A stretch of 43,874 nucleotides of DNA, from assembly GCA_017646685.1 (NCBI GenBank), contig JAGCLZ010000020.1, positions 1 to 43,874 on the forward strand, read 5' to 3'. Below, in pieces: positions 15,496 to 25,540 of this stretch. The notes under the pieces were generated by a model. That model did no database searches. It had not been told where the DNA came from and was given only the letters and a program-made list of their open reading frames with translations. The stretch is from Bacteroidales bacterium (GTDB lineage: Bacteria; Bacteroidota; Bacteroidia; Bacteroidales; P3). Both the position numbers and the translations under genes were made by a program. How positions within the stretch are numbered: the first letter of the stretch is position 1; each line of letters begins with the position of its first letter.

Positions 15496-16668
15496 GTGGA
15501 TAACTTAAAATACAGTTTAAGAGGTGTTTCGGCATCCAAAGAGGATGTTCACGCCGCTATTAAAAATATAGATAAAGGCCTTTACCCGAAAGCCTTTTGT
15601 AAAATCATACCCGATATATTGACCAACGATAGCGATTATTGCACAATTATGCATGCCGACGGAGCAGGTACAAAGTCGTCGTTGGCATACATGTATTGGA
15701 AAGAAACAGGTGATATGTCGGTATGGAAAGGCATTGCAATAGATGCTATAGTTATGAACCTCGACGACTTGCTGTGTGTGGGTGTAACAGACTCTATACT
15801 GCTGTCGTCCACAATAGGTCGCAACAAACGCCTTGTTCCCGGCGAAGTAATATCGGCTATAATCAACGGCACCGAAGAGTTTTTGGCAAAAATGCGTGAT
15901 TTGGGCGTAGGTATCTACTCTACAGGTGGCGAAACTGCCGATGTTGGCGACTTGGTTAGAACCATAATTGTCGACTCGACGGTTACGGCACGTTTGAAAC
16001 GTAGCGATGTTATTTCCAATCATACCATTGCTGACGGCAATGTGATAGTAGGCCTTAGCTCGTATGGTCAAGCAACCTATGAAACCGAATACAACGGTGG
16101 TATGGGTAGCAACGGTCTTACATCGGCACGACACGATGTGTTTAGCAAACTTTGTGCCGAAAAATATCCCGAAAGTTATGATAGCAATTTGCCAAGCGAT
16201 GTGGTATATTGTGGCAATATGTCGCTAACTTCGCCTACCGAAGTGCCAGGTGTGGATGCAGGTAAGATGGTGCTTTCGCCAACTCGTACATACGCTCCTA
16301 TTATCAAAGAGGTGCTTTCGCAATATCGCAACAAGATATGCGGAATGGTACACTGCAGTGGTGGAGCTCAAACCAAGGTGCTACACTTTGTTGAAAATCT
16401 ACATGTGGTGAAAGACAATATGTTTGATGTGCCTCCATTGTTCAAAATGATTCACGAGCAATCTCAAACCGATTGGCAGGAGATGTACAAGGTGTTCAAT
16501 ATGGGTCATCGTATGGAGATATACACCGATAGCGAGACTGCCAAGAGTATAATAGAGATTTCGAAGTCGTTTAATGTTGATGCCAAAGTGATAGGATATT
16601 GCGAAGCATACGACGGCAAGAAAGTAACAGTGAAATCCGATAAAGGAACATTTACTTATTTGGGATAA
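15496..16668 (+). CDS. purM: Phosphoribosylformylglycinamidine cyclo-ligase (AIR synthetase)
   Basis: 390 aa from the GTG at 15496, chosen because the promoter lies over the upstream TTG and the conserved N-terminus begins DNLKYSLRGVSASKEDVHAA. PurM closes the imidazole ring of AIR using ATP in purine synthesis. Visible: HADGAGTKSSLAYMYWKETG, the MNLDDLLCVG segment, STGGETADVGDLVRT, GLSSYGQATYE and GMGSNGLTSARHD. This is the longer PurM type known from Bacteroidetes. purN lies elsewhere in the window (39.5 kb), so the purine genes are scattered. mrdA follows 48 bases later and may share the transcript. Confidence 0.93.
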   Translation: MDNLKYSLRGVSASKEDVHAAIKNIDKGLYPKAFCKIIPDILTNDSDYCTIMHADGAGTKSSLAYMYWKETGDMSVWKGIAIDAIVMNLDDLLCVGVTDSILLSSTIGRNKRLVPGEVISAIINGTEEFLAKMRDLGVGIYSTGGETADVGDLVRTIIVDSTVTARLKRSDVISNHTIADGNVIVGLSSYGQATYETEYNGGMGSNGLTSARHDVFSKLCAEKYPESYDSNLPSDVVYCGNMSLTSPTEVPGVDAGKMVLSPTRTYAPIIKEVLSQYRNKICGMVHCSGGAQTKVLHFVENLHVVKDNMFDVPPLFKMIHEQSQTDWQEMYKVFNMGHRMEIYTDSETAKSIIEISKSFNVDAKVIGYCEAYDGKKVTVKSDKGTFTYLG

Positions 16669-16716
16669 CGAGTTTTATCATACTACTACATATTTATTCT
16701 ACCAACAGTTGCACAG

Positions 16717-18540
16717 ATGGCCGATATTTATTCAAATAGAAGTAGTATAATAAAAATTATATTCGTTGTTGTCAGTGTCATATTCGTTATTCGGCTTTTC
16801 TTTTTGCAGATAGTGAATAATGAGTACAAGATGATGTCTGAACGCAACGCGTTCCGCTATATAACCCAATATCCGGCTAGGGGTTTGGTTTATGACCGCA
16901 ACGGGAAACTTTTGGTCTACAACGAGGCTGTTTACGACCTTATGGTTATTCCGCGGCAGGTTAAAGCTATGGACACAATGGCCTTTTGTGAACTTGTGGG
17001 TATAACTCGCGACGAATTTATCCAAAAGATGAAAAAGGCTCGTGCCTATTCGCCATATGTTCCATCGGCATTTTCAAAGCAAATATCCAAAGAGGAGTAT
17101 GGTAGCATACAGGAAAACCTCTACAAGTTTGAAGGCTTCTATGTGCAGTCTAGAACATTGCGGAAATACGAACAGCCGGTGGCGGCACATGTGTTGGGAT
17201 ATATAGGCGAGGTTAACCAGAAGGAAATAGACAATAACCCTTATTATAAGCAGGGCGACTATATAGGCAAGAGCGGGTTGGAAAAGTCATACGAAGAGAT
17301 ACTTCGTGGACAAAAAGGTAAGAAGATAGTGCTGGTGGATGTACACAACCGCGAAAAAGGAAGTTTTCAAAATGGTATGTACGACACGGCTGCTGTGGCC
17401 GGATACAACCTTTACTCTACCCTGGATACAGAGCTACAGGAGTATGCCGAAAAACTTATGGCAAACAAACGTGGCGGTATTGTGGCTATAGAGCCGGCAA
17501 CGGGCGAAGTGTTGGCATTGGTATCGGCTCCATCATACGACCCAAACCTATTGGTGGGACGTATAAGGGGTACAAACTACGACATATTGTCGAAGGATAT
17601 GAGTAAACCATTGTTCAACCGTGCTCTTATGGCTACTTATCCTCCGGGTTCAATATTCAAGGTGGCGCAATCTCTTATAGCCTTGGATTTGGGTGTGATA
17701 CACCCCAACACCGGTTTTGTTTGCGATAGGATAGTGGGCTGCCATGGCCACCCAAGTGCCGGAACGGTAAGCGATGCCATAAAGATGTCGTGCAATCCTT
17801 ACTTCTACTATACCTACAAAAGAATAATTCAACAGGGAAAGTACTCCAATATATACAAAGACAGCCAATATGGGTTGAGCCTTTGGCGAAATTATATGCT
17901 TAGGTTTGGATTTGGGCAGCAGTTGGGGATAGATCTTGCCAACGAAAAGAAAGGTTTTATTCCGGATACCTCGTTCTACAATAAGTGGTATGGACGTGAG
18001 CATTGGGCTTTTTCTACCATATATTCCAACAGTATTGGCCAGGGCGAGGTGCTTATAACACCTTTGCAGATGGCAAACTTTGCAGCCATTATAGCCAACC
18101 GTGGCTACTATTACATACCTCATCTGGTAAGATACTACGGCGACGACTCTGTTCGCAACGAGAAATACTACACCAAACATGAGACCAACATACCCCGCGA
18201 GTATTTTGATATAGCTGTAAAGGGTATGTACGGCGTTGTACACGAAGATGGTGGTACAGCCAGACGTGCCCGAATAGATGATATAGCAATATGTGGCAAG
18301 ACCGGAACTTCGCAAAACATTGGTCACGACCATTCTGTTTTTATCTGTTTTGCACCTCGTGAAAATCCTACCATTGCCGTGGCGGTGTATGTGGAAAATG
18401 CTAAAGGTGGTGGCGGTACTTGGGCAGCACCTATTGCCAGTTTGGTGGTGGAAAAATATGTGCGTGGACATGTAGAACGTGAGGATGTGGAGAAGTATTA
18501 TATGGAAACTAATCCATGCCAACAATTACCTATTAGATAA
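16717..18540 (+). CDS. mrdA: Penicillin-binding protein 2, elongation transpeptidase
   Basis: 607 aa. Cross-links peptidoglycan during cell elongation in partnership with RodA. One membrane anchor (about 10-30) is followed by the dimerisation domain (about 50-215) and the transpeptidase domain (about 235-585). Active-site motifs: SIFK at 312-315 (nucleophile Ser312), SCN at 358-360, KTG at 528-530. rodA follows 25 bases after. The mreBCD genes that usually precede this pair are not here; purM is upstream instead. Confidence 0.95.
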   Translation: MADIYSNRSSIIKIIFVVVSVIFVIRLFFLQIVNNEYKMMSERNAFRYITQYPARGLVYDRNGKLLVYNEAVYDLMVIPRQVKAMDTMAFCELVGITRDEFIQKMKKARAYSPYVPSAFSKQISKEEYGSIQENLYKFEGFYVQSRTLRKYEQPVAAHVLGYIGEVNQKEIDNNPYYKQGDYIGKSGLEKSYEEILRGQKGKKIVLVDVHNREKGSFQNGMYDTAAVAGYNLYSTLDTELQEYAEKLMANKRGGIVAIEPATGEVLALVSAPSYDPNLLVGRIRGTNYDILSKDMSKPLFNRALMATYPPGSIFKVAQSLIALDLGVIHPNTGFVCDRIVGCHGHPSAGTVSDAIKMSCNPYFYYTYKRIIQQGKYSNIYKDSQYGLSLWRNYMLRFGFGQQLGIDLANEKKGFIPDTSFYNKWYGREHWAFSTIYSNSIGQGEVLITPLQMANFAAIIANRGYYYIPHLVRYYGDDSVRNEKYYTKHETNIPREYFDIAVKGMYGVVHEDGGTARRARIDDIAICGKTGTSQNIGHDHSVFICFAPRENPTIAVAVYVENAKGGGGTWAAPIASLVVEKYVRGHVEREDVEKYYMETNPCQQLPIR

Positions 18541-18565
18541 ACAACTTACTAAATAGAATTAGACG

Positions 18566-19840
18566 GTGAAAGATCAGGAGCAAAATATATTCGCAAATAT
18601 TGACTGGAAGATAGTACTAACTTATGTGTTTCTTGTCTGCTTTGGGTGGATGAATATATACTCTGCCGTTTACGATGAATCGGGGGTGGAGATTATGGAT
18701 TTCTCCCGTCAGCATGGTAAGCAACTTATTTGGATTGCAGTAGCCTTTGTTACTGCAATATTTATACTTATCATCGATTCGAGGTTCTTTTCGTCTACAG
18801 CATATTTTATATATGGAGCCATACTTGTTTTGCTAGTAGTGGTGCTGTTTACAGCCTCTGTAACTAAAGGGGCTACATCGTGGATATCCATAGGTTCGTT
18901 CAAATTGCAGCCGTCGGAGTTTGCCAAATTCGCCACAGCGTTGACGTTTGCCAAATATCTGAGTTCGATAGATGTTGATATGAGAAATGTACGAACCAAG
19001 ATGATGGCATCAATCATCATCCTTGTGCCGGCACTGTTGGTGCTTCTTCAGCACGATACGGGTTCGGCTTTGGTGTTTGCCGGCTTCTTGTTGCCTTTCT
19101 TTCGCGAAGGTTTGTCGGGTATTATACTTGTAATAGGAGTGGTGGCTGCCATAATTTTTGTGTTGGCTCTTGCTTTCAACAAGTATATTGTTATTGCTCT
19201 ATTGTTAGCAGTACTACTTGGCTACATCTTTCTATGGCTTACAAAGAGCAAACGTACGTTGCGAAACATCTTGAAACCTATTGGGGTTTTTGTGTGTTGC
19301 TGTATGTTTGTCTTCTCGGTCGACTTTGTGTTTGAGAATGTTTTAGAACCGCATCAAAAAGATCGTATCTATGTGCTTCTTGGCAAAAGCAACGATCCTA
19401 GGGGTATAGACTACAACGTAAATCAATCCAAAATAGCAATAGGTTCGGGCGAATTGTTGGGCAAAGGGTTCCTTAATGGGACGCAAACCAAGTACAACTT
19501 TGTTCCCGAACAAGAAACCGATTTTATTTTTTGTACCGTTGGAGAGGAATGGGGGTTTGTGGGCTCTGCAGTACTTATAGCTGCATATCTTTACCTTTTG
19601 ATACATCTTATAACTATGGCCGACCGTCAGCGGTCGAGGTTTGCACGTATATATGGCTACTCGGTGGCAAGTATATTTTTTGTGCATTTCACCATCAATA
19701 TAGGTATGGTGCTGGGCCTATTGCCCGTCATTGGTATCCCGCTTCCTTTTTTCAGTTATGGCGGCTCGTCGCTTATAGCATTCACCTTGATGCTGTTCGT
19801 TTTTATCCGACAAGATGCTGTGCATAACCAAATAATATAA
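18566..19840 (+). CDS. rodA: Peptidoglycan polymerase RodA (SEDS family)
   Basis: 424 aa with about ten membrane helices. The SEDS signature is visible as [20 protein letters not shown], the [17 protein letters not shown] loop, and the C-terminal [16 protein letters not shown]. RodA makes glycan strands from lipid II with PBP2, whose gene is directly upstream. The start is a GTG at 18566: the conserved N-terminal helix ([19 protein letters not shown]) leaves no suitable later ATG. A hydrophilic stretch after helix seven (about 270-300) fits the family's large periplasmic loop. Confidence 0.95.
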   Translation: MKDQEQNIFANIDWKIVLTYVFLVCFGWMNIYSAVYDESGVEIMDFSRQHGKQLIWIAVAFVTAIFILIIDSRFFSSTAYFIYGAILVLLVVVLFTASVTKGATSWISIGSFKLQPSEFAKFATALTFAKYLSSIDVDMRNVRTKMMASIIILVPALLVLLQHDTGSALVFAGFLLPFFREGLSGIILVIGVVAAIIFVLALAFNKYIVIALLLAVLLGYIFLWLTKSKRTLRNILKPIGVFVCCCMFVFSVDFVFENVLEPHQKDRIYVLLGKSNDPRGIDYNVNQSKIAIGSGELLGKGFLNGTQTKYNFVPEQETDFIFCTVGEEWGFVGSAVLIAAYLYLLIHLITMADRQRSRFARIYGYSVASIFFVHFTINIGMVLGLLPVIGIPLPFFSYGGSSLIAFTLMLFVFIRQDAVHNQII

Positions 19841-19866
19841 GTTTAAACATAAAAATACTACTGAAT

Positions 19867-21102
19867 ATGGCTAAAAAGACAGAAAGAGAATGTTCGTTTT
19901 GTGGACAAAAAGAGTCGGAAGTTATCGTTTTGTTGGAAGGAAACCATGGTGTTACGATATGCGAAAGGTGTGTTGAAAGAGCCTCCGAGGTGCTGGGCCA
20001 GGTATTGAGGAAAGACAATAGCTTTGAATTGGACGTAAAAACACCACGTGAAATAAAGGAACATCTAGATCAATACATCATAGGGCAGGACGATGCCAAG
20101 AAGGTATTGTCGGTGGCGGTTTATAATCATTTCAAGCGTTTGATATATAATCATTCCGAAAGAAACAACGACGATGTAGAGATAGAAAAGTCTAATATCA
20201 TACTTGTGGGCGAGACTGGTACGGGCAAAACTCTTATAGCTCGCACTATTGCCAAGATTCTTAATGTACCTTTCTGTATAGCCGACGCTACCGTGCTTAC
20301 AGAGGCTGGATATGTGGGCGAGGACGTTGAAAATATTCTTACTAAGTTGTTACAGGCCGCAAATTATGATGTGAAGGCTGCCGAACGTGGTATTGTGTTT
20401 ATTGATGAGATAGATAAGATAGCTCGTAAAAACGACAACCCCTCCATAACTCGTGATGTTTCGGGCGAAGGGGTGCAGCAGGCATTGCTGAAACTGTTGG
20501 AAGGTACGGTGGTAAATGTGCCGCCTCAAGGTGGAAGAAAGCATCCGGACCAAAAGATGATAGCAGTAAACACCCAAAACATATTGTTTATTTCCGGTGG
20601 TGCTTTTGACGGGATAGACCGTGTGATAGCCTCGCGCATGAAAGCCCATGTGATAGGTTTTAGCGAAAGCAAAAACCGCACGGCTATAGACAAGACCAAT
20701 CTATTGCAATATGTGTTGCCTCAGGATTTGAAAAAGTTTGGCCTTATTCCGGAATTGGTGGGCCGTTTTCCGGTACTATCATACCTAAACCCGCTAGACA
20801 AGGAGGCTCTACGCAAAATACTAAGCGAGCCTAAGAATGCTTTGGTGAAACAGTATCAGAAATTGTTTCAGATGGATAATATACAATTGGAATTTGACAG
20901 CGATGCCCTCGACGCTGTGGTGGAAAAAGCTGTGGAGTACAAGCTGGGTGCTCGTGGATTGAGGTCGATAATGGAAACGATAATGACCGATATTATGTAC
21001 GAGATACCGGGCAAGGGAAAAACAACCAAGAAGATGGTGATAACCAAAGAACTTGTGCTAGATAAACTGAACAACTCAAAAATCAATTCGACATTAGTAT
21101 AA
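19867..21102 (+). CDS. clpX: ATP-dependent unfoldase ClpX
   Basis: 411 aa. ClpX unfolds tagged proteins and feeds them to ClpP. The N-terminal zinc-binding domain has Cys9, Cys12, Cys32 and Cys35. The AAA+ module has Walker A GETGTGKT (115-122), pore loop GYVG (148-151) and Walker B IVFIDE (to Glu181). The ClpP-contacting loop lies near residues 250-270 as IGF, in HVIGFSES. clpP, often directly upstream of clpX, is absent, so it must lie elsewhere. A 26-base gap after rodA suggests the gene may be read through from the cell-wall genes. Confidence 0.97.
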   Translation: MAKKTERECSFCGQKESEVIVLLEGNHGVTICERCVERASEVLGQVLRKDNSFELDVKTPREIKEHLDQYIIGQDDAKKVLSVAVYNHFKRLIYNHSERNNDDVEIEKSNIILVGETGTGKTLIARTIAKILNVPFCIADATVLTEAGYVGEDVENILTKLLQAANYDVKAAERGIVFIDEIDKIARKNDNPSITRDVSGEGVQQALLKLLEGTVVNVPPQGGRKHPDQKMIAVNTQNILFISGGAFDGIDRVIASRMKAHVIGFSESKNRTAIDKTNLLQYVLPQDLKKFGLIPELVGRFPVLSYLNPLDKEALRKILSEPKNALVKQYQKLFQMDNIQLEFDSDALDAVVEKAVEYKLGARGLRSIMETIMTDIMYEIPGKGKTTKKMVITKELVLDKLNNSKINSTLV

Positions 21103-21129
21103 AATATTTAATAATTAAAACTTCAACAA

Positions 21130-21810
21130 ATGAAAAAGACGTTATTATGGATACTTGTATGTTGCTGTGCACTTCAAGTTTCCGCACAAAAGAGACCAAG
21201 TATCGTGGGCGGTTCGGTAGGTGAACTGAAAGAAGAGAATACCGAAATTCTTCTTCCTGAACCGGAATATGGTAGTGGTCTTCCACTTATGGAGGTATTA
21301 CAACGCCGTGCAACTTCTCGTAGCTTTTTGCCCGAGCCTCTTACAATGCAAGAGATTTCCAACTTGTTGTGGGCTGCCAATGGTGTGAACCGTCCGGAAC
21401 TGGGTTTGCGTACTGCCCCATCGGCTAGAAATGCTCAAGAGATAGACATATACGTATTTATCGAAAAAGGTGTGTATCTATACAATGCCGAGAAGCACAT
21501 GCTTATGCCTATAATGAATAAGGATTTTCGCCGCGAGATAAGCGACCAGAAATTCTTTGTTGATGTGCCTATCGTGCTTGCCTATGTGGCCAACTTCGAC
21601 AAGATGGAAAAATTCTCTGACGAAGCAAAGGACTTTTACTCTGCTACCGACGTGGGTTTTGTAAGCCAAAATGTTTATCTTTATTGTGCCAGTGCAAAAC
21701 TTGCTACCGTGGTATGCGGTATGTTCAACAAAGACTTATTGCAAAAGGTGCTTAAAATAAAGAACGGCAAGCCTCTATTGGTGCAACCGGTAGGACGTAT
21801 GGGCGAATAG
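21130..21810 (+). CDS. Secreted nitroreductase-family oxidoreductase
   Basis: 226 aa. The signal peptide (MKKTLLWILVCCCALQVSAQ) should be cleaved after SA, placing the enzyme in the periplasm. The mature part is a nitroreductase fold: RRATSRSFLPEPLT with the FMN-phosphate Arg/Ser, ISNLLWAANGVNRPE, LRTAPSARNAQEIDIYVF, and a C-terminal QPVGRMGE. The layout is that of the SagB/ThcOx branch, FMN-dependent enzymes with varied substrates. Export of an FMN enzyme is unusual enough to note, although Bacteroidetes do carry such proteins. No partner gene is close. A strong terminator follows. Confidence 0.85.
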   Translation: MKKTLLWILVCCCALQVSAQKRPSIVGGSVGELKEENTEILLPEPEYGSGLPLMEVLQRRATSRSFLPEPLTMQEISNLLWAANGVNRPELGLRTAPSARNAQEIDIYVFIEKGVYLYNAEKHMLMPIMNKDFRREISDQKFFVDVPIVLAYVANFDKMEKFSDEAKDFYSATDVGFVSQNVYLYCASAKLATVVCGMFNKDLLQKVLKIKNGKPLLVQPVGRMGE

Positions 21811-21830
21811 TTGATAATATATTACAACAA

Positions 21831-21870
21831 AAAGGAGGTGAAAATCATGTTTTCTCACCTCCTTTTTTTT
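21831..21870 (+). terminator. Intrinsic terminator closing the purM-to-nitroreductase unit
   Basis: AAAGGAGGTGA (21831-21841) and TCACCTCCTTT (21855-21865) form an 11-bp stem followed by Ts. Confidence 0.9.
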
Positions 21871-21941
21871 ACCGTTTGGTTTGTTACCTTGGGGCTGCCG
21901 GCAAAAAGGATTTGTTTCTTTCGGCTTTATGCACCCGCCTG

Positions 21942-22121
21942 CTAATTAAGATTCAGCCTTATGTCTAAATCGTTTATGCGAATGTACTGAACGCTACGTG
22001 CATAGTTCAAAATGTTTTGCAATGCACGTTTCGATGGTTGCATGCACCCTGTCTTTTTGGTGTACCAATCACTTACGGTATCCTTTTGTCGAGAAGAATT
22101 GTAGTTATCATTCATGGGCAT
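21942..22121 (-). CDS. Small conserved-looking Bacteroidales protein
   Basis: 59 aa from the ATG at 22121; a TTG six codons upstream or an ATG two codons later are alternatives. The sequence runs to PSKRALQNILNYARSVQYI and ends DLDIRLNLN. From memory, short proteins ending in an ILNYARS-type helix and an LNLN tail recur in Bacteroidales genomes with no known function. That resemblance, the codon composition and the lack of any competing gene are the basis for the call. It stands alone on the minus strand and is small and soluble, with one predicted helix. Confidence 0.6.
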   Translation of the reverse strand: MPMNDNYNSSRQKDTVSDWYTKKTGCMQPSKRALQNILNYARSVQYIRINDLDIRLNLN

Positions 22122-22139
22122 GAAATATTTGTTTGACAA

Positions 22140-23152
22140 ATGAATTACTTATTGTGCTTACAAATTCTTCCGAAAGATATCACATAAAACTTAGAAATAG
22201 GAAAAATATTGTACGTAGTGTGCATTTATTTTATTATTTAACTATTTTGCTGCCCGGCTTTATTATTGTTATTGTTTATGGTTGTGGTTTTCAGTGTTGT
22301 TGGCCGGGTGCCGGTCTTTTTCTTGCCCTTCTGTCGGTGGTTGCTGTTTGGGTGTATAAAAAAATGTTGTATACCCAATGTGCCGTGTCTATTTTGCGGC
22401 TGTTGCAAAATGCCATTATGCTTAAGGAACTGTCTTGAAATTCTACCTATCGGATTGCTTTACTTCTGCTTAAAAGAACTTCGGCATGGTTGGCTTTGCC
22501 TATGGTGCCTGAGGGTAGGGTAGGGGTAAGGTGCGGTTTTATTTTGGCTGTGGTCAATTAGGTGTATATTTCTATGTGGCAAACTGTGGGCTGTAACTAA
22601 AATAAACGTTAAGTGGTTTTCTGTAAATATTGATTATGCGACAATCCTTTTTAAATATGCCCGATAGTTGCTTTTGAAAAGCTCATCCGGCTTGATAAAC
22701 TACGGCTTTTGCAATGTAGGCAGTGGAGTTTCGTGATGCTGTGGGTGCCAACCGTAGCATTGCGAGTGGGATCTCATTGCTGTATGAGTGTTCACTTATT
22801 GCTTACGTCGACGGCTCTCACGGTAAAAAGCTATATGTTTTGCCCAAATAGTTTGCTTTTTCGGCTTTGCTTCCTCTCTGCTTCCTTGTTTGTTTATGTT
22901 TTTCTATCATTCCTATTGTCTTAGGTTGACTTATTGGGAAATATCCTATATTTGATTGTCAGTTGTTTGTATTGATAACGTTACATAGAGGCTTTATTTG
23001 TGCCAAAAAACTTTTTGATGTACAAATATGCTCTTCTCCAAGTTAAAAGCATAAAGGTTAAAATGTGATAATTTTGCTAAAGCAACCATCGGTTGAAACA
23101 ACCTTTATGATCCTTGTTCTTGTCCACTCCTTATGCTTTCGGTTGCTGTTTG
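22140..23152. other. Gene-poor 1-kb interval
   Basis: I see no convincing gene on either strand. The open stretches on the plus strand (22133-22438, 22266-22523, 22709-22924) are T/G-rich, start with TTG or have odd compositions dense in Cys, Leu and Val. There is no terminator-like hairpin or tRNA. It may hold decayed genes. Confidence 0.4.
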
Positions 23153-23917
23153 TTACTCTTGGTATTTGGTAAAAGTGATTTCGAGGATGAATTGGGACAA
23201 CTTCTTTAGTCCTTTGCGTTGTAGAAAATGGTGAATGTTTGATACAAAACAACACAATACTCCCCAAATCCAGAATGCTGTTATCAAGAATAGATATTCG
23301 GGCGATTGGAATGCTTGGGCTATCATTGTGTATGAAACGGATACTAGAAATGTTATGCGTATCAGCATGATTGTAAATATTGCAAGGCATGAATTATGAT
23401 CATTCGTTCCATCGTATAAATCACGGAGAGTTGTCGTTTTATTTATTTTTATTCTATTGAAAAAGATAGCAGCAACCAGTAGTAGTATGCTTATCAATGC
23501 TGAATAAATAATGCCGGGATAAAGTTTGTCGTCCGATGGTACACCGGTCGAAAGATTTTCTTTCAACGAAAGATATTCGGGAAATCCTATTCCGACAGCA
23601 AAAACCAGCAGAGTTATGCGGGGAAACACATTGTTATAATACTTTCCTGTGGGTCTTTGGACATTGTCGGTTACGTGGATTTTTTCTTTTTTCTTTTTCT
23701 TGGAGGTTGTCTTTTTATGTTTCTTTTTTGGAGAGTCGAGCTTAAGAAGGATACCGAAACAAACAATGCCGATTGCCGGGAACACAACACATATTATCCA
23801 GTCGAACTCGATAGTATGTTGGGCAATTCCTACCCATGAAGAAAAACCGAAGAGGAATCCTGTCAAAGCACCAAGTACCAGCAATATGCGTAGCCGTAGT
23901 TCTTCAAATGCGTCCAT
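23153..23917 (-). CDS. Hypothetical integral membrane protein
   Basis: 254 aa with five or six hydrophobic segments: about residues 10-29, 40-60, 100-115, 135-153, 178-198 and 207-228. A very basic cytoplasmic-type linker (SPKKKHKKTTSKKKKKEK, about 66-83) lies between the second and third. No family is recognised. It stands alone, flanked by a gene-poor stretch on one side and a divergent gene on the other. The Lys-rich linker and membrane pairs suggest a two-part membrane domain, but there is no evidence of function. Confidence 0.65.
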   Translation of the reverse strand: MDAFEELRLRILLVLGALTGFLFGFSSWVGIAQHTIEFDWIICVVFPAIGIVCFGILLKLDSPKKKHKKTTSKKKKKEKIHVTDNVQRPTGKYYNNVFPRITLLVFAVGIGFPEYLSLKENLSTGVPSDDKLYPGIIYSALISILLLVAAIFFNRIKINKTTTLRDLYDGTNDHNSCLAIFTIMLIRITFLVSVSYTMIAQAFQSPEYLFLITAFWIWGVLCCFVSNIHHFLQRKGLKKLSQFILEITFTKYQE

Positions 23918-24194
23918 GGCGTTTGTTGGTTGTTTGACAGGTTGACAAATCCATATTGTATTGATAGGTAGTTGTGTCGTATGTCTGCTTTGGATGTTTC
24001 ATTGCTTGTGAATATTATGAGTTTGATTTAATTAACGGAAGTCGGCTTGTTATATTGTACTATTATTTTGGTTCTATCAGATAATATGATTTCGATGTTT
24101 GCGTTATTGCCCTTCGGTGTTTTGCTAATATTTGTTGGCAAACGAAGAAATATGACGATACTGATTGTTTAACTATAAAACCTACTCAAATAAT

Positions 24195-25265
24195 ATGAAA
24201 ATGTTATCAAATGTACGAATGATGGTCTGCCTTGCTGTTTGTGTTGCACTGGTGGGACGGCTTGAGGCTCAAAGTCGGTTTGCCGGTGCCGATGTTCGCT
24301 ACGGGCATGTTTTGTGCAACAATGCCGAGTCGCGTGCTCATATCAACTCTTCTACCTATGGCTTTTCGTTTTATATTGGCAACAACTACTATTGGCACAC
24401 TTATTGGAAAAACCCTTCGTTTGGCTTGGAGCTTTCGTACGACTATATCAACAACTCCGTTACAGGCAACAAACTGGGGGCGTTGTTTTTTATACGGCCG
24501 TCGGTCTACAAGAGTCAACGTCTATCGCTTGATGTTTATTTGGGTTTGGGTTTGTCCTATTTTTCAAAGATATACCACAAAACAGCCAATCCCTACAATA
24601 CTTATATAGGTTCGCACCTCAATGCGTTGATAAACCTTGGCGTGCAGGCATCCTATTTTGTTTCGGAGCATTTTGCCCTTACGGCTGCCGCCAAGTTCAG
24701 CCACTCATCTAATGGACAAATGTTTAGGCCCAATTTTGGGCTGAACTTCGTTCAGCTAGAGGTGGGTGCCGAATACTATTTTGATGGCTATAAGCATGAT
24801 GTATTGTCCGTGGCCAAGCCCGAACTTAAGGCCAATTCTGTAAATATATCCTTTTCGCCGGGTGTTACCCAAGCTAAACACACTATGGAGCATTACTTTG
24901 CATCCTCTCTGTCTGTTGCCTATAGCCGCCGGTTCCATCCCTGCTTTGCCTACGGTGTGGGTTACGATTTTATGTACAACGGCACCATTGCCTCCACCCC
25001 CTGGTATACCGATTCCGGACTATCCGACTGCTTTTCGCAAGGTGTGGTGGCCAACTTCGAGTGCCTATGGGGTAGGGTGGCTTTGCGTGTAGGCCTAGGA
25101 GCTTATGTCATAAATGGTCGGCATCAGCGTATGCCTTTCTACGAGCGTGCAGGGTTGTTCTACTATATGGGACACTCGCAAAACCAATACATAGGGGTGT
25201 CTATCAAGGCACATGCCGCCAATGCCGAGTTTATCGAGTGGACTTACGGTATTGCCATTCGTTAG
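24195..25265 (+). CDS. PagL-like/acyloxyacyl-hydrolase-type outer-membrane protein
   Basis: 356 aa from the ATG at 24195; a TTG 30 bases upstream is less likely. The signal peptide ends near LEAQ. The N-terminal half (about 30-198) looks like an outer-membrane barrel of the PagL/acyloxyacyl hydrolase type, with the diagnostic AAKFSHSSNG (His170, Ser172) in LTAAAKFSHSSNGQMFRPN. PagL removes a 3-O-acyl chain from lipid A. The Glu of the Pseudomonas catalytic triad, 14 residues after the His, is replaced by Asn184 here. The C-terminal half (about 205-356) resembles a second set of barrel strands, making the protein about twice the length of PagL. Substrate and activity are uncertain. Confidence 0.65.
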   Translation: MKMLSNVRMMVCLAVCVALVGRLEAQSRFAGADVRYGHVLCNNAESRAHINSSTYGFSFYIGNNYYWHTYWKNPSFGLELSYDYINNSVTGNKLGALFFIRPSVYKSQRLSLDVYLGLGLSYFSKIYHKTANPYNTYIGSHLNALINLGVQASYFVSEHFALTAAAKFSHSSNGQMFRPNFGLNFVQLEVGAEYYFDGYKHDVLSVAKPELKANSVNISFSPGVTQAKHTMEHYFASSLSVAYSRRFHPCFAYGVGYDFMYNGTIASTPWYTDSGLSDCFSQGVVANFECLWGRVALRVGLGAYVINGRHQRMPFYERAGLFYYMGHSQNQYIGVSIKAHAANAEFIEWTYGIAIR

Positions 25266-25390
25266 AGGTTGGAGGCCTTTGGTTGCCCTCCGCCTTAAAC
25301 CTCCGCTTGCTACCTTCTCAACACCCACCCAAAACTTTCCAGACCCATACTCAAAAACTTTCCTATCCCTATATCTAAACTGTATAGCTA

Positions 25391-25500
25391 CTACAGCAAA
25401 TTTTCAAATCATAGCATGATTTTTTCAAACCAAACCATGATTTATTAAAATCAAACTATGATTTAATAAAATCATAGTTTGGTTTTGAATTTTGCTGTGG
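25391..25500. repeat. A+T-rich inverted and tandem repeat element
   Basis: The core hairpin has 18-base arms, AAAATCAAACTATGATTT (25447-25464) and AAATCATAGTTTGGTTTT (25469-25486), with loop AATA. Further out, CTACAGCAAATTTTCAAA (25391-25408) is close to the reverse complement of 25483-25500. Between them the CAAAC(C/T)ATGATTT motif recurs. It is either a small mobile or repeated element or a strong termination structure. Confidence 0.65.
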
Positions 25501-25540
25501 GAGTGGATAATAAAACCGGTAGGTATGCTGGAAAAATACC

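Noticed and set aside
21831..21841. AAAGGAGGTGA looks like an ideal ribosome binding site
   Set aside because: No start codon or gene follows at a suitable distance. It is one arm of the terminator stem.
22133..22438. 101-codon plus-strand frame with hydrophobic stretches
   Set aside because: It starts with TTG, overlaps the start region of the minus-strand small protein, and its odd Leu/Val/Cys composition comes from T/G-rich DNA. No family is recognised.
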